20,733 nt of DNA from Modestobacter sp. (GTDB lineage: Bacteria; Actinomycetota; Actinomycetes; Mycobacteriales; Geodermatophilaceae): contig JAOPWG010000177.1 of assembly GCA_025965775.1 (NCBI GenBank), positions 1-20,733 on the forward strand, in the 5' to 3' direction. Positions 1-7,569 of the stretch are shown here, one piece after another (the stretch's first letter is position 1; each line of letters begins with the position of its first letter). A model generated the notes under the pieces. That model was not told the origin of the DNA. It saw nothing but the letters and a program-made list of their open reading frames with translations, and searched no databases. Both the position numbers and the translations under genes were made by a program.

Positions 1-915
1 CGGGCGCTGTGCGCGCTGTCCGGCGGGGTCGACTCCGCCGTGGCCGCCGCGCTCGTCCAGCGGGCCATCGGCGACAAGCTCACCTGCGTCTACGTCGACC
101 ACGGTCTGATGCGGGAGGGCGAGACCGAGCAGATCGAGCGCGACTTCGTGGCCGTCACCGGGGCGGACCTGCGGGTGGTCGACGCCAGCGCCCAGTTCCT
201 CGGTGCGCTGGCCGGGGTCAGCGACCCCGAGCAGAAGCGGAAGATCATCGGCCGGGAGTTCATCCGGGTGTTCGAGAAGGCCGCCCTGGACGTCGTCGCC
301 GACGCACAGGCGCACGGGGAGACCGTGGACTTCCTGGTGCAGGGCACCCTGTACCCCGACGTCGTGGAGTCCGGCGGCGGCTCCGGGACGGCGAACATCA
401 AGAGCCACCACAACGTCGGCGGGCTGCCCGAGGACCTGACCTTCACCCTCGTCGAGCCGCTCCGCACCCTGTTCAAGGACGAGGTCCGCGAGGTCGGCCG
501 CCAGCTGGGCCTGCCCGACACCCTGGTGCAGCGCCAGCCGTTCCCCGGCCCCGGGCTGGGCATCCGGATCGTCGGCGAGGTCACCGCCGAGCGGCTGACC
601 ATCCTGCGCCAGGCCGACGCGATCGCCCGGGCGGAGCTGTCGGCCGCGAACCTGGACACCGAGATCTGGCAGTGCCCGGTGGTGCTGCTGGCCGACGTCC
701 GGTCGGTGGGCGTGCAGGGCGACGGGCGCACCTACGGCCACCCGGTCGTGCTGCGCCCGGTGTCCAGCGAGGACGCCATGACCGCGGACTGGACCCGGCT
801 CCCCTACGACGTGCTGGCGCGGATCTCGACCCGGATCACCAACGAGGTGGGCGAGGTCAACCGGGTGGTGCTGGACGTGACCAGCAAGCCCCCGGGCACC
901 ATCGAGTGGGAGTGA
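1..915 (+). CDS. guaA: GMP synthase (glutamine-hydrolysing), C-terminal part
   Basis: Converts XMP to GMP with ATP and glutamine in purine synthesis (cytosol). The reading frame is open from base 1 and stops with TGA at 913-915, so the 5' end lies outside the window. The first residues hold the ATP pyrophosphatase P-loop SGGVDSAV (about residues 7-14). The C-terminal dimerisation domain follows, with RQPFPGPGLGIRI (about 178-190) and the family-typical end KPPGTIEWE. The N-terminal class I glutamine amidotransferase domain is missing only because the window starts late. No terminator lies directly after the stop. Instead the 23-bp repeat begins 7 bases on and a foreign-looking island follows; a good terminator hairpin is found only at 4963-5002. 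Confidence 0.97.
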   Translation, partial: RALCALSGGVDSAVAAALVQRAIGDKLTCVYVDHGLMREGETEQIERDFVAVTGADLRVVDASAQFLGALAGVSDPEQKRKIIGREFIRVFEKAALDVVADAQAHGETVDFLVQGTLYPDVVESGGGSGTANIKSHHNVGGLPEDLTFTLVEPLRTLFKDEVREVGRQLGLPDTLVQRQPFPGPGLGIRIVGEVTAERLTILRQADAIARAELSAANLDTEIWQCPVVLLADVRSVGVQGDGRTYGHPVVLRPVSSEDAMTADWTRLPYDVLARISTRITNEVGEVNRVVLDVTSKPPGTIEWE

Positions 916-921
916 GCGGGG

Positions 922-944
922 CCCCCTACGGTGAAAGTGTGATG
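922..944 (+). repeat. Left copy of 23-bp terminal inverted repeat
   Basis: Begins CCCCCTACGGTG and ends AAGTGTGATG. It is the exact reverse complement of 4922-4944. It contains TACGGT (927-932), a TANNNT -10-like box, six bases before a GTG-ATG pair (939-944) reading into the island. That start opens only a 6-7 codon frame here. Confidence 0.85.
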
Positions 945-1763
945 GTTTCCTGCCCCCGGTGAGCTGCCGCAGCCAGTGTCGGTGGGGGACCTCGACGAGT
1001 ACGTCGCCGCCGGCGTCGTCGGTGCCCGCGATGTCGGCAGCGCCGGTGGCGCGGAGCCGCAGCAGGGCGTTGATCGCGACCTGGCCGTCCCGGGTGCCGC
1101 GCAGCGCCTTGCGCAGCCGGGTGAGGGTGGCGTGATCGAGCAGTCGCCAGCGGCCGTCGACGTGCACCAGCGAGCCGCTGTCGAGCAGTCGCTCGGAGGT
1201 ACTCGCGTCCAGCTCCACGCCGTCGACGGTCACCGCCGTGTGCGCACCGAGGAGCCGGTCGGCGGTGAGCACACCCGAAGGCTCGCTGATGGACACCTTC
1301 GACCCGACGCGGGCGGCCCGGTCGACGTCGGGATGACCACATCGACGCCGGCGGCGGCCAGCGCCGGGGCGCCCTGGACGAGGAGCGTGGCGGTGCGGTC
1401 GGCCGGTACCCGGAGCGGGCCGGTGGCCGGGTCGCCGTCGAGGTCTGCCACGGCGCGCAGCGGGGCGAGCAGCTGCTCGGCGTCCTCGCCGGTGTCGTCG
1501 ATGGTGAGGGTGACGGTCAGCCAGCGGCGTTCACCGACAGCGGGCTGACGGGCCCAGTCCCGATACAGCTGGGCGAAGGGGCCGGTGGTCGGCTTGGCCT
1601 GGAAGGCCCGCATCGGCGTGGGGGCGGCCGCGTAGGCGTAGGCGCCGGACAGGGCGAGCAGAGCCTCGGCCGCGGTGGCTGGCACCCGTGGGCGTCGAGC
1701 GTCGACGTGGCCGCGCAGCAGCGCCCGGCTGGCCGCCGGGGCCAGGCCTGTGGAACGACAGCT
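945..1763 (-). pseudogene. Remnant resembling SNF2-helicase-associated N-terminal region (frameshifted, truncated)
   Basis: On the minus strand a frame open from 1763 reads ...SRALLRGHVDARRP, then ...FAQLYRDWARQP and WLTVTLTIDDTGEDAEQLL, and ends its sensible part at AAGVDVVIPT near 1325. The following residues lose coherence. In another frame from about 1320 the sequence resumes as RVGSKVSISEPSGVL, then VELDASTSERLLDSGSLVHV and DGRWRLLDHATLTRLRKAL, down to about 960. This pattern (GLxxAGVxVxxP, then LVxxxGRWxxLDxxxLxxLxxxL) matches my memory of the PF12419-type domain that precedes the SNF2 ATPase in actinobacteria. No ATPase motifs follow: the frame runs straight into the 23-bp repeat. Both gene ends are therefore missing and a frameshift lies near 1320. 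The family assignment is moderate; the broken state is clear. Confidence 0.55.
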
Positions 1764-1953
1764 TCACCGCCGCGCTGCACCGCCTGGCGGAGCGGGAGGG
1801 ACGGGGAGACCGATGAGACCGGTCCGGCGGACGTCATCGCCTGCTGCCCTCCTCTCGGTCGGAGCGGGAACTCCTCTGCCTCGGCTCGTGCGGCCCGCGC
1901 CGCGGACTGACCATGTGGAGATGGTCCAGATGCGCCAGACACGAGGGACGTCG

Positions 1954-4287
1954 ATGACGGCGGACGGCCTCACCGACGACGTCCTCACCCAGGGACGCCC
2001 CACCGGAACTCCTCGGGCCTACCTGCGTGACGCCGTCGACCGGCTCGCCGGTGCCGACCCGGGTCTGACCCAGTTGCGGACGGGTCTGCAGTCGGTGCTG
2101 GGCATCGCGGTGGGCGTCGGGCTGGTCTACCTGTTCGTCCGGCTCACCGGCGCGCTGCAGCTGCCGGCGAACGCCGCCCCGGCTGCGGTGGTGTCCGCCT
2201 ACGACCACGCGCTGCTGATCGTGTCGATGCTGCTGGCCGGGATGGTCGCGATGATGGCGGGCTTCATGATCAGCGACCGCACCGCCCGAGGGCAGCTCGT
2301 GTCCTCGCTGCTGCTGCCGGTACCCATGCTCGCGGCAATGGCGGCCGGTCTCGCCGTGGGCCCTCATCACGTGCCGTCGCTGGTGTTCGTCGTCGCCCTG
2401 ATGACCGCGGCCGTGTACGCGCGCCGCTGGGGGCCGCCCGGGTTCCGGTCGGGCATGGTCGCCTTCAACGGCGGGTTCCTCGGCTTCTTCCTGCACGCCC
2501 AGATCGGCCTGCGGGACATCGGCTGGCTCACCGCCTTCATGTGGATCGGCGTGCTCGCCTCGCTCCTGGTGCGCTTCACGCTCCTGAGACCCGATCCGGA
2601 GCGGACCCTGGCCCGGATGCGCCGCTCCTGGGACGCCCGCGCCCGCCGGCTGCTGCAGCTCGCCGTCACCGCGCTGGAGACCGAGGACGCCGCGCGGACG
2701 CACGCCCTGCAGGAGCGGTTGCGGCGGCAGGTGGTCCGGCTCAACGAGTCGACCTTGATGATCGATGCGCAGCTCGCCGGCTCACTCCCCGGAACGGCGG
2801 CGGCCCAGGCCCAACGGCTGTTCGACGTCGAGCTCGCGCTGTCCAACTGCGCCCGCTTCGCCGGCGCGATGGCGGTGACCCGCGCCGAGCCGGCCGCCCG
2901 GGCGGCCGGCCGGCGGACGCTGTCGGCGGTCCTCGCCGGCGACGCGTCCGCCGTGCTCACCGCCGCCGGGAGGCTGCGGCTGAGCACGTGGAGCAGCGTG
3001 CGGACGACGGTGCTGGCCCATCGCCTCGCCGCGTCGGCGGAGGAATGCGTGCGCGCGCGCCGGGAGCTGGACGCGGCGATCGCGCAGCGGCGCTCCGGGT
3101 CGCCCGAGGAGGAGTTCACCCCGGCGGTCACGCTCAACGCCGGCTTTCTTCCCGGATCCGTGCCGGTCAGCGCGGCGGCTTCGACCACCCCGGGCCGGGG
3201 CGGTCTCCTGGACCGGGCGACGATGCCGTCCTACGTCCGCTCCTCCATCCAGATCGCGGTCGCCGGCACGCTCGCCGTCGTCGTCGGGGACGTGGTCTCC
3301 GGACAGCGGCTGTACTGGGCGGTCCTGGCCACCTTCCTGGCGTTCGTCGCCGCCTCGAACTCCGGCGAGCAGGTGCGCAAGGCCCTGTTCCGGGTGACCG
3401 GCACCGCGATCGGCATCGTCGTCGGCGACCTGCTGGTGCACGTGACCGGCGGGCATGTGTGGTCGTCGCTGCTGATCGTGCTGGTGGCGCTGTTCTTCGG
3501 GATCTACCTGATCCGGGTCAACTACACGTTCATGACCATCGGCATCACGGTGACGATGTCGCAGTTGTACGTGCAGCTGGGCGAGTTCAGCTGGGGCCTG
3601 CTGGTCCTGCGGCTGGCGGAGACCGTGATCGGCGTCGGCGCCGTGGTGCTGACCGTGCTGGTCATCGTTCCGCTGCGACCGCAGCGGGTGCTCACCACCG
3701 GCGTTCTGCAGTGGTTCCAGAAGCTGCGGGGGCTGGTCGACGCCGTGCTCGACCGCCTGATCGAGGGGGAGCCGGAGCCGCTGCGACCGGCGGTGCGGGA
3801 ACTCGACGCCGCCTATGCGGCCCTGGTGGCGACGGCGGCCCCGCTGCGCCGGGCCCTGTTCGGTCGCAACTCGGCGCAGCTGATCGACCTGCTGTCGGTC
3901 AGCGCCGCCGCGCGCCTGTACGCGCGGTCGCTCGCGGCCCAGGCGGAGGCCGGGGAGGCAGGTGAGAAGCAGCCCGAGGCCGCCGATCGCGCGCTGCGTG
4001 CGATGGCCGAGCAGGTGCGGGCCTCGACGACCGCCATCGAACGCCGGATCGAGACCGGGGAGCACGGCACCTACGTCCGGGCGTCCGCGCTGGTGGAGCT
4101 GGCCGCCGAGCAGGTGCGGCCCCGGCACGGTTCCCTGCAGCACGCGCTGCGTGACCTGACCCTGCTCGACGGCGCCCTGGCGCGCCTGGCCGACGCGCTG
4201 CAGATGGAGATCAGGGACTACGACACGACGCCGGCCGCCGCGGTCGCCAAGGGGGCAGCGACGTCCGGCTCCCGGCCGCCGTCCTGA
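1954..4287 (+). CDS. FUSC-family (aromatic acid exporter-like) integral membrane protein
   Basis: 777 aa. Two membrane blocks are separated by a long soluble stretch. The N-terminal block (about 45-215) has five to six hydrophobic segments such as IAVGVGLVYLFVRL and ALLIVSMLLAGMVAMMAGF. The second block (about 425-575) begins PSYVRSSIQIAVAGTLAVVV and contains YWAVLATFLAF, GTAIGIVVGDLL and LRLAETVIGVGAVVLTVLVIVPLRP, the FUSC_2 signature with its conserved R-E-T-x-G-x-G segment. A C-terminal helical cytoplasmic domain of about 200 residues follows. FUSC relatives include the E. coli AaeB and YccS/YhfK proteins, so efflux of aromatic acids or similar compounds is possible; the substrate is not visible. 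Start chosen at ATG 1954, behind GAGGGA at five bases; in-frame ATGs at 1921 and 1930 are possible. It is the only intact gene of the island and its composition matches the host. Confidence 0.85.
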   Translation: MTADGLTDDVLTQGRPTGTPRAYLRDAVDRLAGADPGLTQLRTGLQSVLGIAVGVGLVYLFVRLTGALQLPANAAPAAVVSAYDHALLIVSMLLAGMVAMMAGFMISDRTARGQLVSSLLLPVPMLAAMAAGLAVGPHHVPSLVFVVALMTAAVYARRWGPPGFRSGMVAFNGGFLGFFLHAQIGLRDIGWLTAFMWIGVLASLLVRFTLLRPDPERTLARMRRSWDARARRLLQLAVTALETEDAARTHALQERLRRQVVRLNESTLMIDAQLAGSLPGTAAAQAQRLFDVELALSNCARFAGAMAVTRAEPAARAAGRRTLSAVLAGDASAVLTAAGRLRLSTWSSVRTTVLAHRLAASAEECVRARRELDAAIAQRRSGSPEEEFTPAVTLNAGFLPGSVPVSAAASTTPGRGGLLDRATMPSYVRSSIQIAVAGTLAVVVGDVVSGQRLYWAVLATFLAFVAASNSGEQVRKALFRVTGTAIGIVVGDLLVHVTGGHVWSSLLIVLVALFFGIYLIRVNYTFMTIGITVTMSQLYVQLGEFSWGLLVLRLAETVIGVGAVVLTVLVIVPLRPQRVLTTGVLQWFQKLRGLVDAVLDRLIEGEPEPLRPAVRELDAAYAALVATAAPLRRALFGRNSAQLIDLLSVSAAARLYARSLAAQAEAGEAGEKQPEAADRALRAMAEQVRASTTAIERRIETGEHGTYVRASALVELAAEQVRPRHGSLQHALRDLTLLDGALARLADALQMEIRDYDTTPAAAVAKGAATSGSRPPS

Positions 4288-4296
4288 CCCGGAGGA

Positions 4297-4539
4297 TCAG
4301 CGCCCGGCGGGGTCCTGCGGCACGGCCGGCAGGGGACGCGGCTGCCGGAAACCCGGGTCGAACCGCTGGGTCGCCTCCAACTCGTCCTCGTTCTCAGCGG
4401 CGTGCCGCACGAATGCGGGGCATCGTGAACTCCGCCGTCTCGTCGAGCAGGTGTTGCCCACGCTTGCCGTCCCTCCGTGGTCGGTTTCTCGTCCAGCGGA
4501 CGGAGAGGACCCGGACGACTGCGGGGGGTCGCGAGAAAG
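4297..4539 (-). other. Unassigned minus-strand coding remnant
   Basis: A frame ending with TGA at 4297-4299 reads ENEDELEATQRF, then DPGFRQPRPLPAVPQDPAGR, which looks like a natural acidic-to-proline-rich C-terminus. Just upstream the sense continues better in another frame (GQHLLDETAEFTMP, near 4420-4465), suggesting another frameshift. I do not recognise the family. It is convergent with the FUSC gene, with only 9 bases between the stops. It may be the tail of a separate broken gene or unrelated noise. Confidence 0.25.
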
Positions 4540-4898
4540 CGCCGGTGGCCTGTTGCGGGAACCGCCGGGCACCCCGCAGGAACGCCGCGTGCGCTTCGGC
4601 GGCGGCTCGGATGCCGTACAGGAAGTCCACGTCGAATGCTCGCGGCCCACGGCGCCACCGCGGGCTTCGCCGCCGTCCACATTTTCGCCAGCGTGAAGTA
4701 CGTCAGCGGCCGCACCCGCTCGGCCTTCGCAATGCCGTACGTCGCCTCCGCCGCCCACTGGTCGGCGTTCGCCTTGATCTGCGCGACCGCCCAGTTGTGT
4801 CCGAACCGGCGGGCGCCCGCAGCGCGCAGCAGCCTCCCGGCCTCGACGTCGGTGACGTCGAGGCGGAGGCGCACCGCGGCCTGTCCCGCAGCGGGCAT
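4540..4898 (-). pseudogene. TnpB-like (IS605/IS607 OrfB) N-terminal remnant
   Basis: From ATG 4898 the minus strand reads VRLRLDVTDVEAGRLLRAAG, then ARRFGHNWAVAQIKANAD and YFTLAKMWTAAKPAVAPW (to about residue 85). This is the family's N-terminal pattern: R-x-x-L-x-x-T, G-x-x-R-F-x-x-N-W-x-L, then L-x-K-x-W-N-x-x-K-x-x-x-A-P-W. Near 4640 the frame breaks; the continuation, FDVDFLYGIRAAAEAHAAFL, lies in another frame and then fades. The RuvC-like catalytic half and zinc finger are absent, so no guided nuclease can be made. The remnant starts just inside the right copy of the 23-bp repeat. Confidence 0.65.
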
Positions 4899-4921
4899 CG
4901 TGCCGGTCGGGTATGACAGCG

Positions 4922-4944
4922 CATCACACTTTCACCGTAGGGGG
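4922..4944 (-). repeat. Right copy of 23-bp terminal inverted repeat
   Basis: Exact reverse complement of 922-944, again with the TACGGT box and GTG-ATG pointing into the island. It lies directly upstream of the TnpB remnant on the minus strand, so the repeat could also be the retained leader of two opposed copies of one element. Confidence 0.85.
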
Positions 4945-4962
4945 GGCGGGGACTGAGTGGAC

Positions 4963-5002
4963 GACGAGGGCCCGGGGAGCGGATGCTCCCCGAGCCCTCG
5001 TC
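4963..5002. terminator. Strong bidirectional hairpin, probable original guaA terminator
   Basis: GACGAGGGC, one unpaired C, CGGGGAGC, loop GGAT, then GCTCCCCG, one unpaired A, and GCCCTCGTC: 17 paired bases with one mismatch. It ends 25 bases past the stop of the minus-strand small membrane protein gene (5028). It sits just outside the right end of the island, where the guaA 3' flank would resume if the island were removed. No long T-tract. Confidence 0.7.
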
Positions 5003-5027
5003 ACGTCCGGATCTCAGCGCGGCGGCC

Positions 5028-5297
5028 TCAGCGCCGGCGGCGGGCTCTGCGCAGCTCGTTGACCGCCAGCGCGAGCCCGCCGCCGATCAGGACGACCCAC
5101 ACCAGGCCGCCGTTGCCGAACCAGCCGACGGGCAGGTCCATCCCGGACATCAGCACGATGGCCAGCACGATGAACAGCACACCGGCGATCAGCGGGGTGC
5201 GCTCGACGTCGCGCCTGCGCGGCGTCCCGGCACCCGGGGCGGGGGGCCCGGGGAGCACCTCCGTGGCCTGCCGCGGGAACGGCTCCGGCTCAGCCAC
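5028..5297 (-). CDS. Small two-TM membrane protein, PspC operon partner
   Basis: 89 aa from GTG 5297, beginning VAEPEPFPRQATEVLPGPP. The start overlaps the 3' end of the PspC-like gene by 8 bases (GTGGCTGA), implying translational coupling. A proline-rich, probably cytoplasmic N-terminus is followed by TPLIAGVLFIVLAIVLMSGM (about 37-56) and LVWVVLIGGGLALAVNEL, with a basic RRARRRR tail. Two membrane helices form a hairpin with both ends inside. No named domain is recognised. The same-strand overlap suggests it works with the PspC/LiaF-like protein at the membrane. A longer upstream frame exists but would run through the neighbour's coding sequence. Confidence 0.8.
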   Translation of the reverse strand: MAEPEPFPRQATEVLPGPPAPGAGTPRRRDVERTPLIAGVLFIVLAIVLMSGMDLPVGWFGNGGLVWVVLIGGGLALAVNELRRARRRR

Positions 5298-6219
5298 GGG
5301 ACACCCGCACCGTGCCGACGCCGGACATGACGGTGATCTGGAACTCCGGCCGTGAGTCACCGGTCCACGGAGCCGTGCCCGAGCCACGGAAGAACCCGCC
5401 GTCGGGGCCGTTGCCGAACACCGTCGCGTCACCGATCCCGGGGTCCACGGTCACCTGTACGTCCGCGGAGTACGGCACCAGGACGTCGACGTCACCGAGT
5501 CCCTGGTGGATGCTGGTGACTATCGGGCCGGCCAGGTCGGAGACGTCCACCCCGGTGAGGTCGACGGTGAGGTTGCCGACGCCGTGCTCGTAGAGCCGGG
5601 GGACGTCGGCCGCGGTCGCCGGGTGGTAGACCCGGTCACCGACGTCGCCGTTGGGCAGGTGCACCGTCGAGACGACCGCCAGCGCGGCGGTGAGCACGAC
5701 GCCCAGCCCGATCAGGCCGGCCTTGGCGCCGCGGCCCATGCCGGTGACCGCGCCGACCACCAGGCCGACGCCGACCACCAGCAGCGCACTGCCGAGGATG
5801 CCCCGCGCGCCGAGGTGGACGTCGGTGAACTGCCGCAGCAGCACCCCGACGCCGACGACGATCAGCAGCGCCGCGACGGTCACGCCGGGGACCGGCGACC
5901 GCGGACCGCTGGGCCGCGGGGCGGGCGCGGCCTCGCCAGGCTGGGCGGCGGGGGCGGGCGGCATGAGCAGCCACAGCAGGACGTAGATGATGATGCCGCT
6001 GCCGCCGGCGAAGGTCAGGGCGATGGCACCGACCCGCCAGAGCAGGGCGTCGACGCCGGTGTACTCGGCCAGCCCACCGGCGACACCGCCGAGGACCTTG
6101 TCGGTCCGGCTACGGCGCAGCTGGGGCCGGGCCGTGGGACCGGAAGGGGGAGGAGGGGGCCACCCGCCGGTGGGGTCGGCGACCGGGGGAGGCGCGGAGG
6201 GAGGCAGTGCTGAGGTCAT
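5290..6219 (-). CDS. PspC-domain membrane protein with LiaF-like C-terminal domain
   Basis: 309 aa from ATG 6219. A Pro-rich N-terminus (1-30) precedes a PspC domain at about 33-88: LRRSRTDKVLGGVAGGLAEY, then IIIYVLLWLLMPP. Three more hydrophobic segments follow, near 111-128, 139-158 and 165-187. The extracytoplasmic C-terminal part (about 200-309) has repeated short beta strands such as GVGNLTVDLTGVDV, GLGDVDVLVP, GIGDATVFG and GVGTVRVS, as in the LiaF / cell-wall-active antibiotic response domain. PspC proteins sense or counter membrane stress, and LiaF restrains the LiaRS system. Being divergent from a kinase with its own PspC domain, this protein is probably the partner or repressor of that kinase. 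The frame extends upstream to 6288, but the Arg-rich extension and the spacing favour 6219. Confidence 0.88.
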   Translation of the reverse strand: MTSALPPSAPPPVADPTGGWPPPPPSGPTARPQLRRSRTDKVLGGVAGGLAEYTGVDALLWRVGAIALTFAGGSGIIIYVLLWLLMPPAPAAQPGEAAPAPRPSGPRSPVPGVTVAALLIVVGVGVLLRQFTDVHLGARGILGSALLVVGVGLVVGAVTGMGRGAKAGLIGLGVVLTAALAVVSTVHLPNGDVGDRVYHPATAADVPRLYEHGVGNLTVDLTGVDVSDLAGPIVTSIHQGLGDVDVLVPYSADVQVTVDPGIGDATVFGNGPDGGFFRGSGTAPWTGDSRPEFQITVMSGVGTVRVSRG

Positions 6220-6351
6220 GGCACGAGCCTGCCGACGTCGTCGCCACGGCGGTATCCGGGATCGACCGGATCCGACCCTGATCCGCACCGGCCACCCGAC
6301 TCCGGGTGATCACCGATGGGCCCCCGGCGACGGCGGTGACACGATCGTCCC
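6220..6351. promoter_or_regulatory. Divergent promoter region with palindrome ATCCGG-N6-CCGGAT
   Basis: The 132 bases between the PspC-like gene and the kinase must hold both promoters. A perfect 6+6 inverted repeat lies at 6254-6271 (spacer GATCGA), with further GATCC/GGATC-like words close by. It is a plausible operator for the response regulator encoded downstream. A CACGAT box at 6340-6345, six bases before the kinase GTG, could be a -10 giving a near-leaderless transcript. Confidence 0.4.
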
Positions 6352-7569
6352 GTGACCACCAGCACCGCGCCGGCGGCCGGGCCGGCTGCCCGGCCGCAGC
6401 TCGTGCGTCCGCGGGAGGGCCGGTTCCTGGCCGGCGTGGCCGCGGGCACGGCGGCGCACCTGCGGCTGGACCCGTTCGCCGTCCGCATCGTCTACGTGGT
6501 GCTCGCCTTCCTGGGCGTCGGCGTCGTGGCCTATGCGCTGCTCTGGCTGACCATGCCGGCCGGCGACCCCTGGGCCGACACCGAGCGAGGGACCGAGGTC
6601 GACGGTGCGGTGGGGGAGCGGCCCAGCAAGCGACAGCTGCTCGGGCTGGCACTGCTGGCGCTCGTCGCGGTCAGCGTCGTGTCCCGGCTGGCCAGCTTCG
6701 GCGGCACCGACGTCGTCCTGCCGCTGATCCTCGCCGGTGCGGGCATGGCGGTGATCTGGCGGCAGTTCGACACCGACGCGACCCTGCTGCGCGGGACCGC
6801 CCGCTGGGGGCTGGCCGGCGGCGTCGTCCTCGGCGTCGCCGGCGTCGTCCTGCTGCTGGCCTCCACCGGGCAGCTCGCCAATGCCCGCAACGGCTTCACC
6901 GCGACGGTGGTGATCCTGGTCGGGATCACTTTGGCGACCGCTCCGCTGTGGCGCCGGCTGCTGGACCAGCGGACGGCCGAGCGCGCCGCCCGGATCCGCT
7001 CGGAGGAGCGTGCCGCGGTCGCCGCGCACCTGCACGACTCGGTGCTGCAGACCCTGGCGCTCATCCAACGGCACGCCGCGGACCCGACGGTCGTGGGTCG
7101 GCTGGCGCGCAGCCAGGAACGGGAGCTGCGGGCCTGGCTGTACGAGCCGACCGTCGCCACCGGCGGCACCTGGGCTGGCCTGGTCGCCCGGCTGGTAGCC
7201 GAGGTGGAGGCCGACCACGCCGTCACCGTCGAGCCGGTCGTCGTCGGCGACCTGCCGGTGGACGACGCGGTGGCCACCCTCGGCCAGGCGACGAAAGAGG
7301 CGGCGGTCAACGCGGCCAAGCACTCCGGCGCGGCCAGCGTCTCGCTCTACAGCGAGGTCACGCCCGGCTCGGTGACCGTCTTCGTCCGCGACCGCGGCAC
7401 CGGCTTCGATCCGACGAGCGTGCCGACCGATCGGCGGGGGCTGCGCGACTCGGTGGTGGCCCGGCTGACCAGGATCAACGGCACCGCGACGGTGCGCTCG
7501 GCACCAGGAGAGGGGACCGAGGTGGAGCTGTGTCTGCCGCGCGGCGAGCGGGCGGAGGCGCCGGTATGA
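6352..7569 (+). CDS. PspC-fused sensor histidine kinase (HisKA_3 / NarL-type partner)
   Basis: 405 aa from GTG 6352. An N-terminal PspC domain (about 16-70) reads PREGRFLAGVAAGTAAHL, then FLGVGVVAYALLWLTMP. Three further hydrophobic segments follow (about 95-113, 120-136, 153-171) and a last one near 183-200. The HisKA_3 dimerisation motif AAHLHDSVLQTLALI places the phosphoacceptor at His228. The ATPase domain has the N-box QATKEAAVNAAKHSG (Asn320) and G-box VRDRGTGFD (Asp347). A second glycine box is short, as in this kinase family. The stop overlaps the regulator start as ATGA, so the two are coupled. The PspC domain shared with the divergent gene suggests sensing of envelope or membrane perturbation; the actual signal is not visible. 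Confidence 0.92.
   Translation: MTTSTAPAAGPAARPQLVRPREGRFLAGVAAGTAAHLRLDPFAVRIVYVVLAFLGVGVVAYALLWLTMPAGDPWADTERGTEVDGAVGERPSKRQLLGLALLALVAVSVVSRLASFGGTDVVLPLILAGAGMAVIWRQFDTDATLLRGTARWGLAGGVVLGVAGVVLLLASTGQLANARNGFTATVVILVGITLATAPLWRRLLDQRTAERAARIRSEERAAVAAHLHDSVLQTLALIQRHAADPTVVGRLARSQERELRAWLYEPTVATGGTWAGLVARLVAEVEADHAVTVEPVVVGDLPVDDAVATLGQATKEAAVNAAKHSGAASVSLYSEVTPGSVTVFVRDRGTGFDPTSVPTDRRGLRDSVVARLTRINGTATVRSAPGEGTEVELCLPRGERAEAPV

Larger units (their letters stand above)
922..4944. mobile_element. Candidate TIR-flanked insertion (island between guaA and its terminator)
   Basis: The 4.0-kb segment is bounded by a perfect 23-bp inverted repeat (922-944 and 4922-4944). The 6-mer GCGGGG occurs directly outside the left repeat (916-921) and one base outside the right one (4946-4951), as a target-site duplication would. 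Inside are a broken helicase-like gene, one intact FUSC-family gene and a broken transposon-associated TnpB, a typical scrapyard composition. No intact transposase is visible, so it would have to be non-autonomous or decayed. I cannot name an IS family from the repeat. The low-complexity G/C flank makes the 6-bp duplication weaker evidence than the 23-bp repeat. Confidence 0.5.

Noticed and set aside
926..1342. 138-aa minus-strand frame
   Set aside because: Arg-rich shadow of the helicase-like remnant in another frame; no domain.
1682..1815. Plus-strand frame ending LWNDSFTAALHRLAEREGRGDR
   Set aside because: The last 22 residues look like a natural C-terminus, but the upstream frame is Arg/Pro-rich and overlaps the helicase-like remnant. 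No start, no recognised family; perhaps a small fragment of a third gene.
2541..3965. Long alternative plus-strand frame inside the FUSC gene
   Set aside because: Gly/Arg/Ala-rich GC-skew shadow; the FUSC frame has clear membrane helices and a ribosome binding site.
6220..6288. N-terminal extension of the PspC/LiaF-like protein
   Set aside because: Arg-rich, covers the palindrome and promoter region; ATG 6219 gives the usual Pro-rich start.
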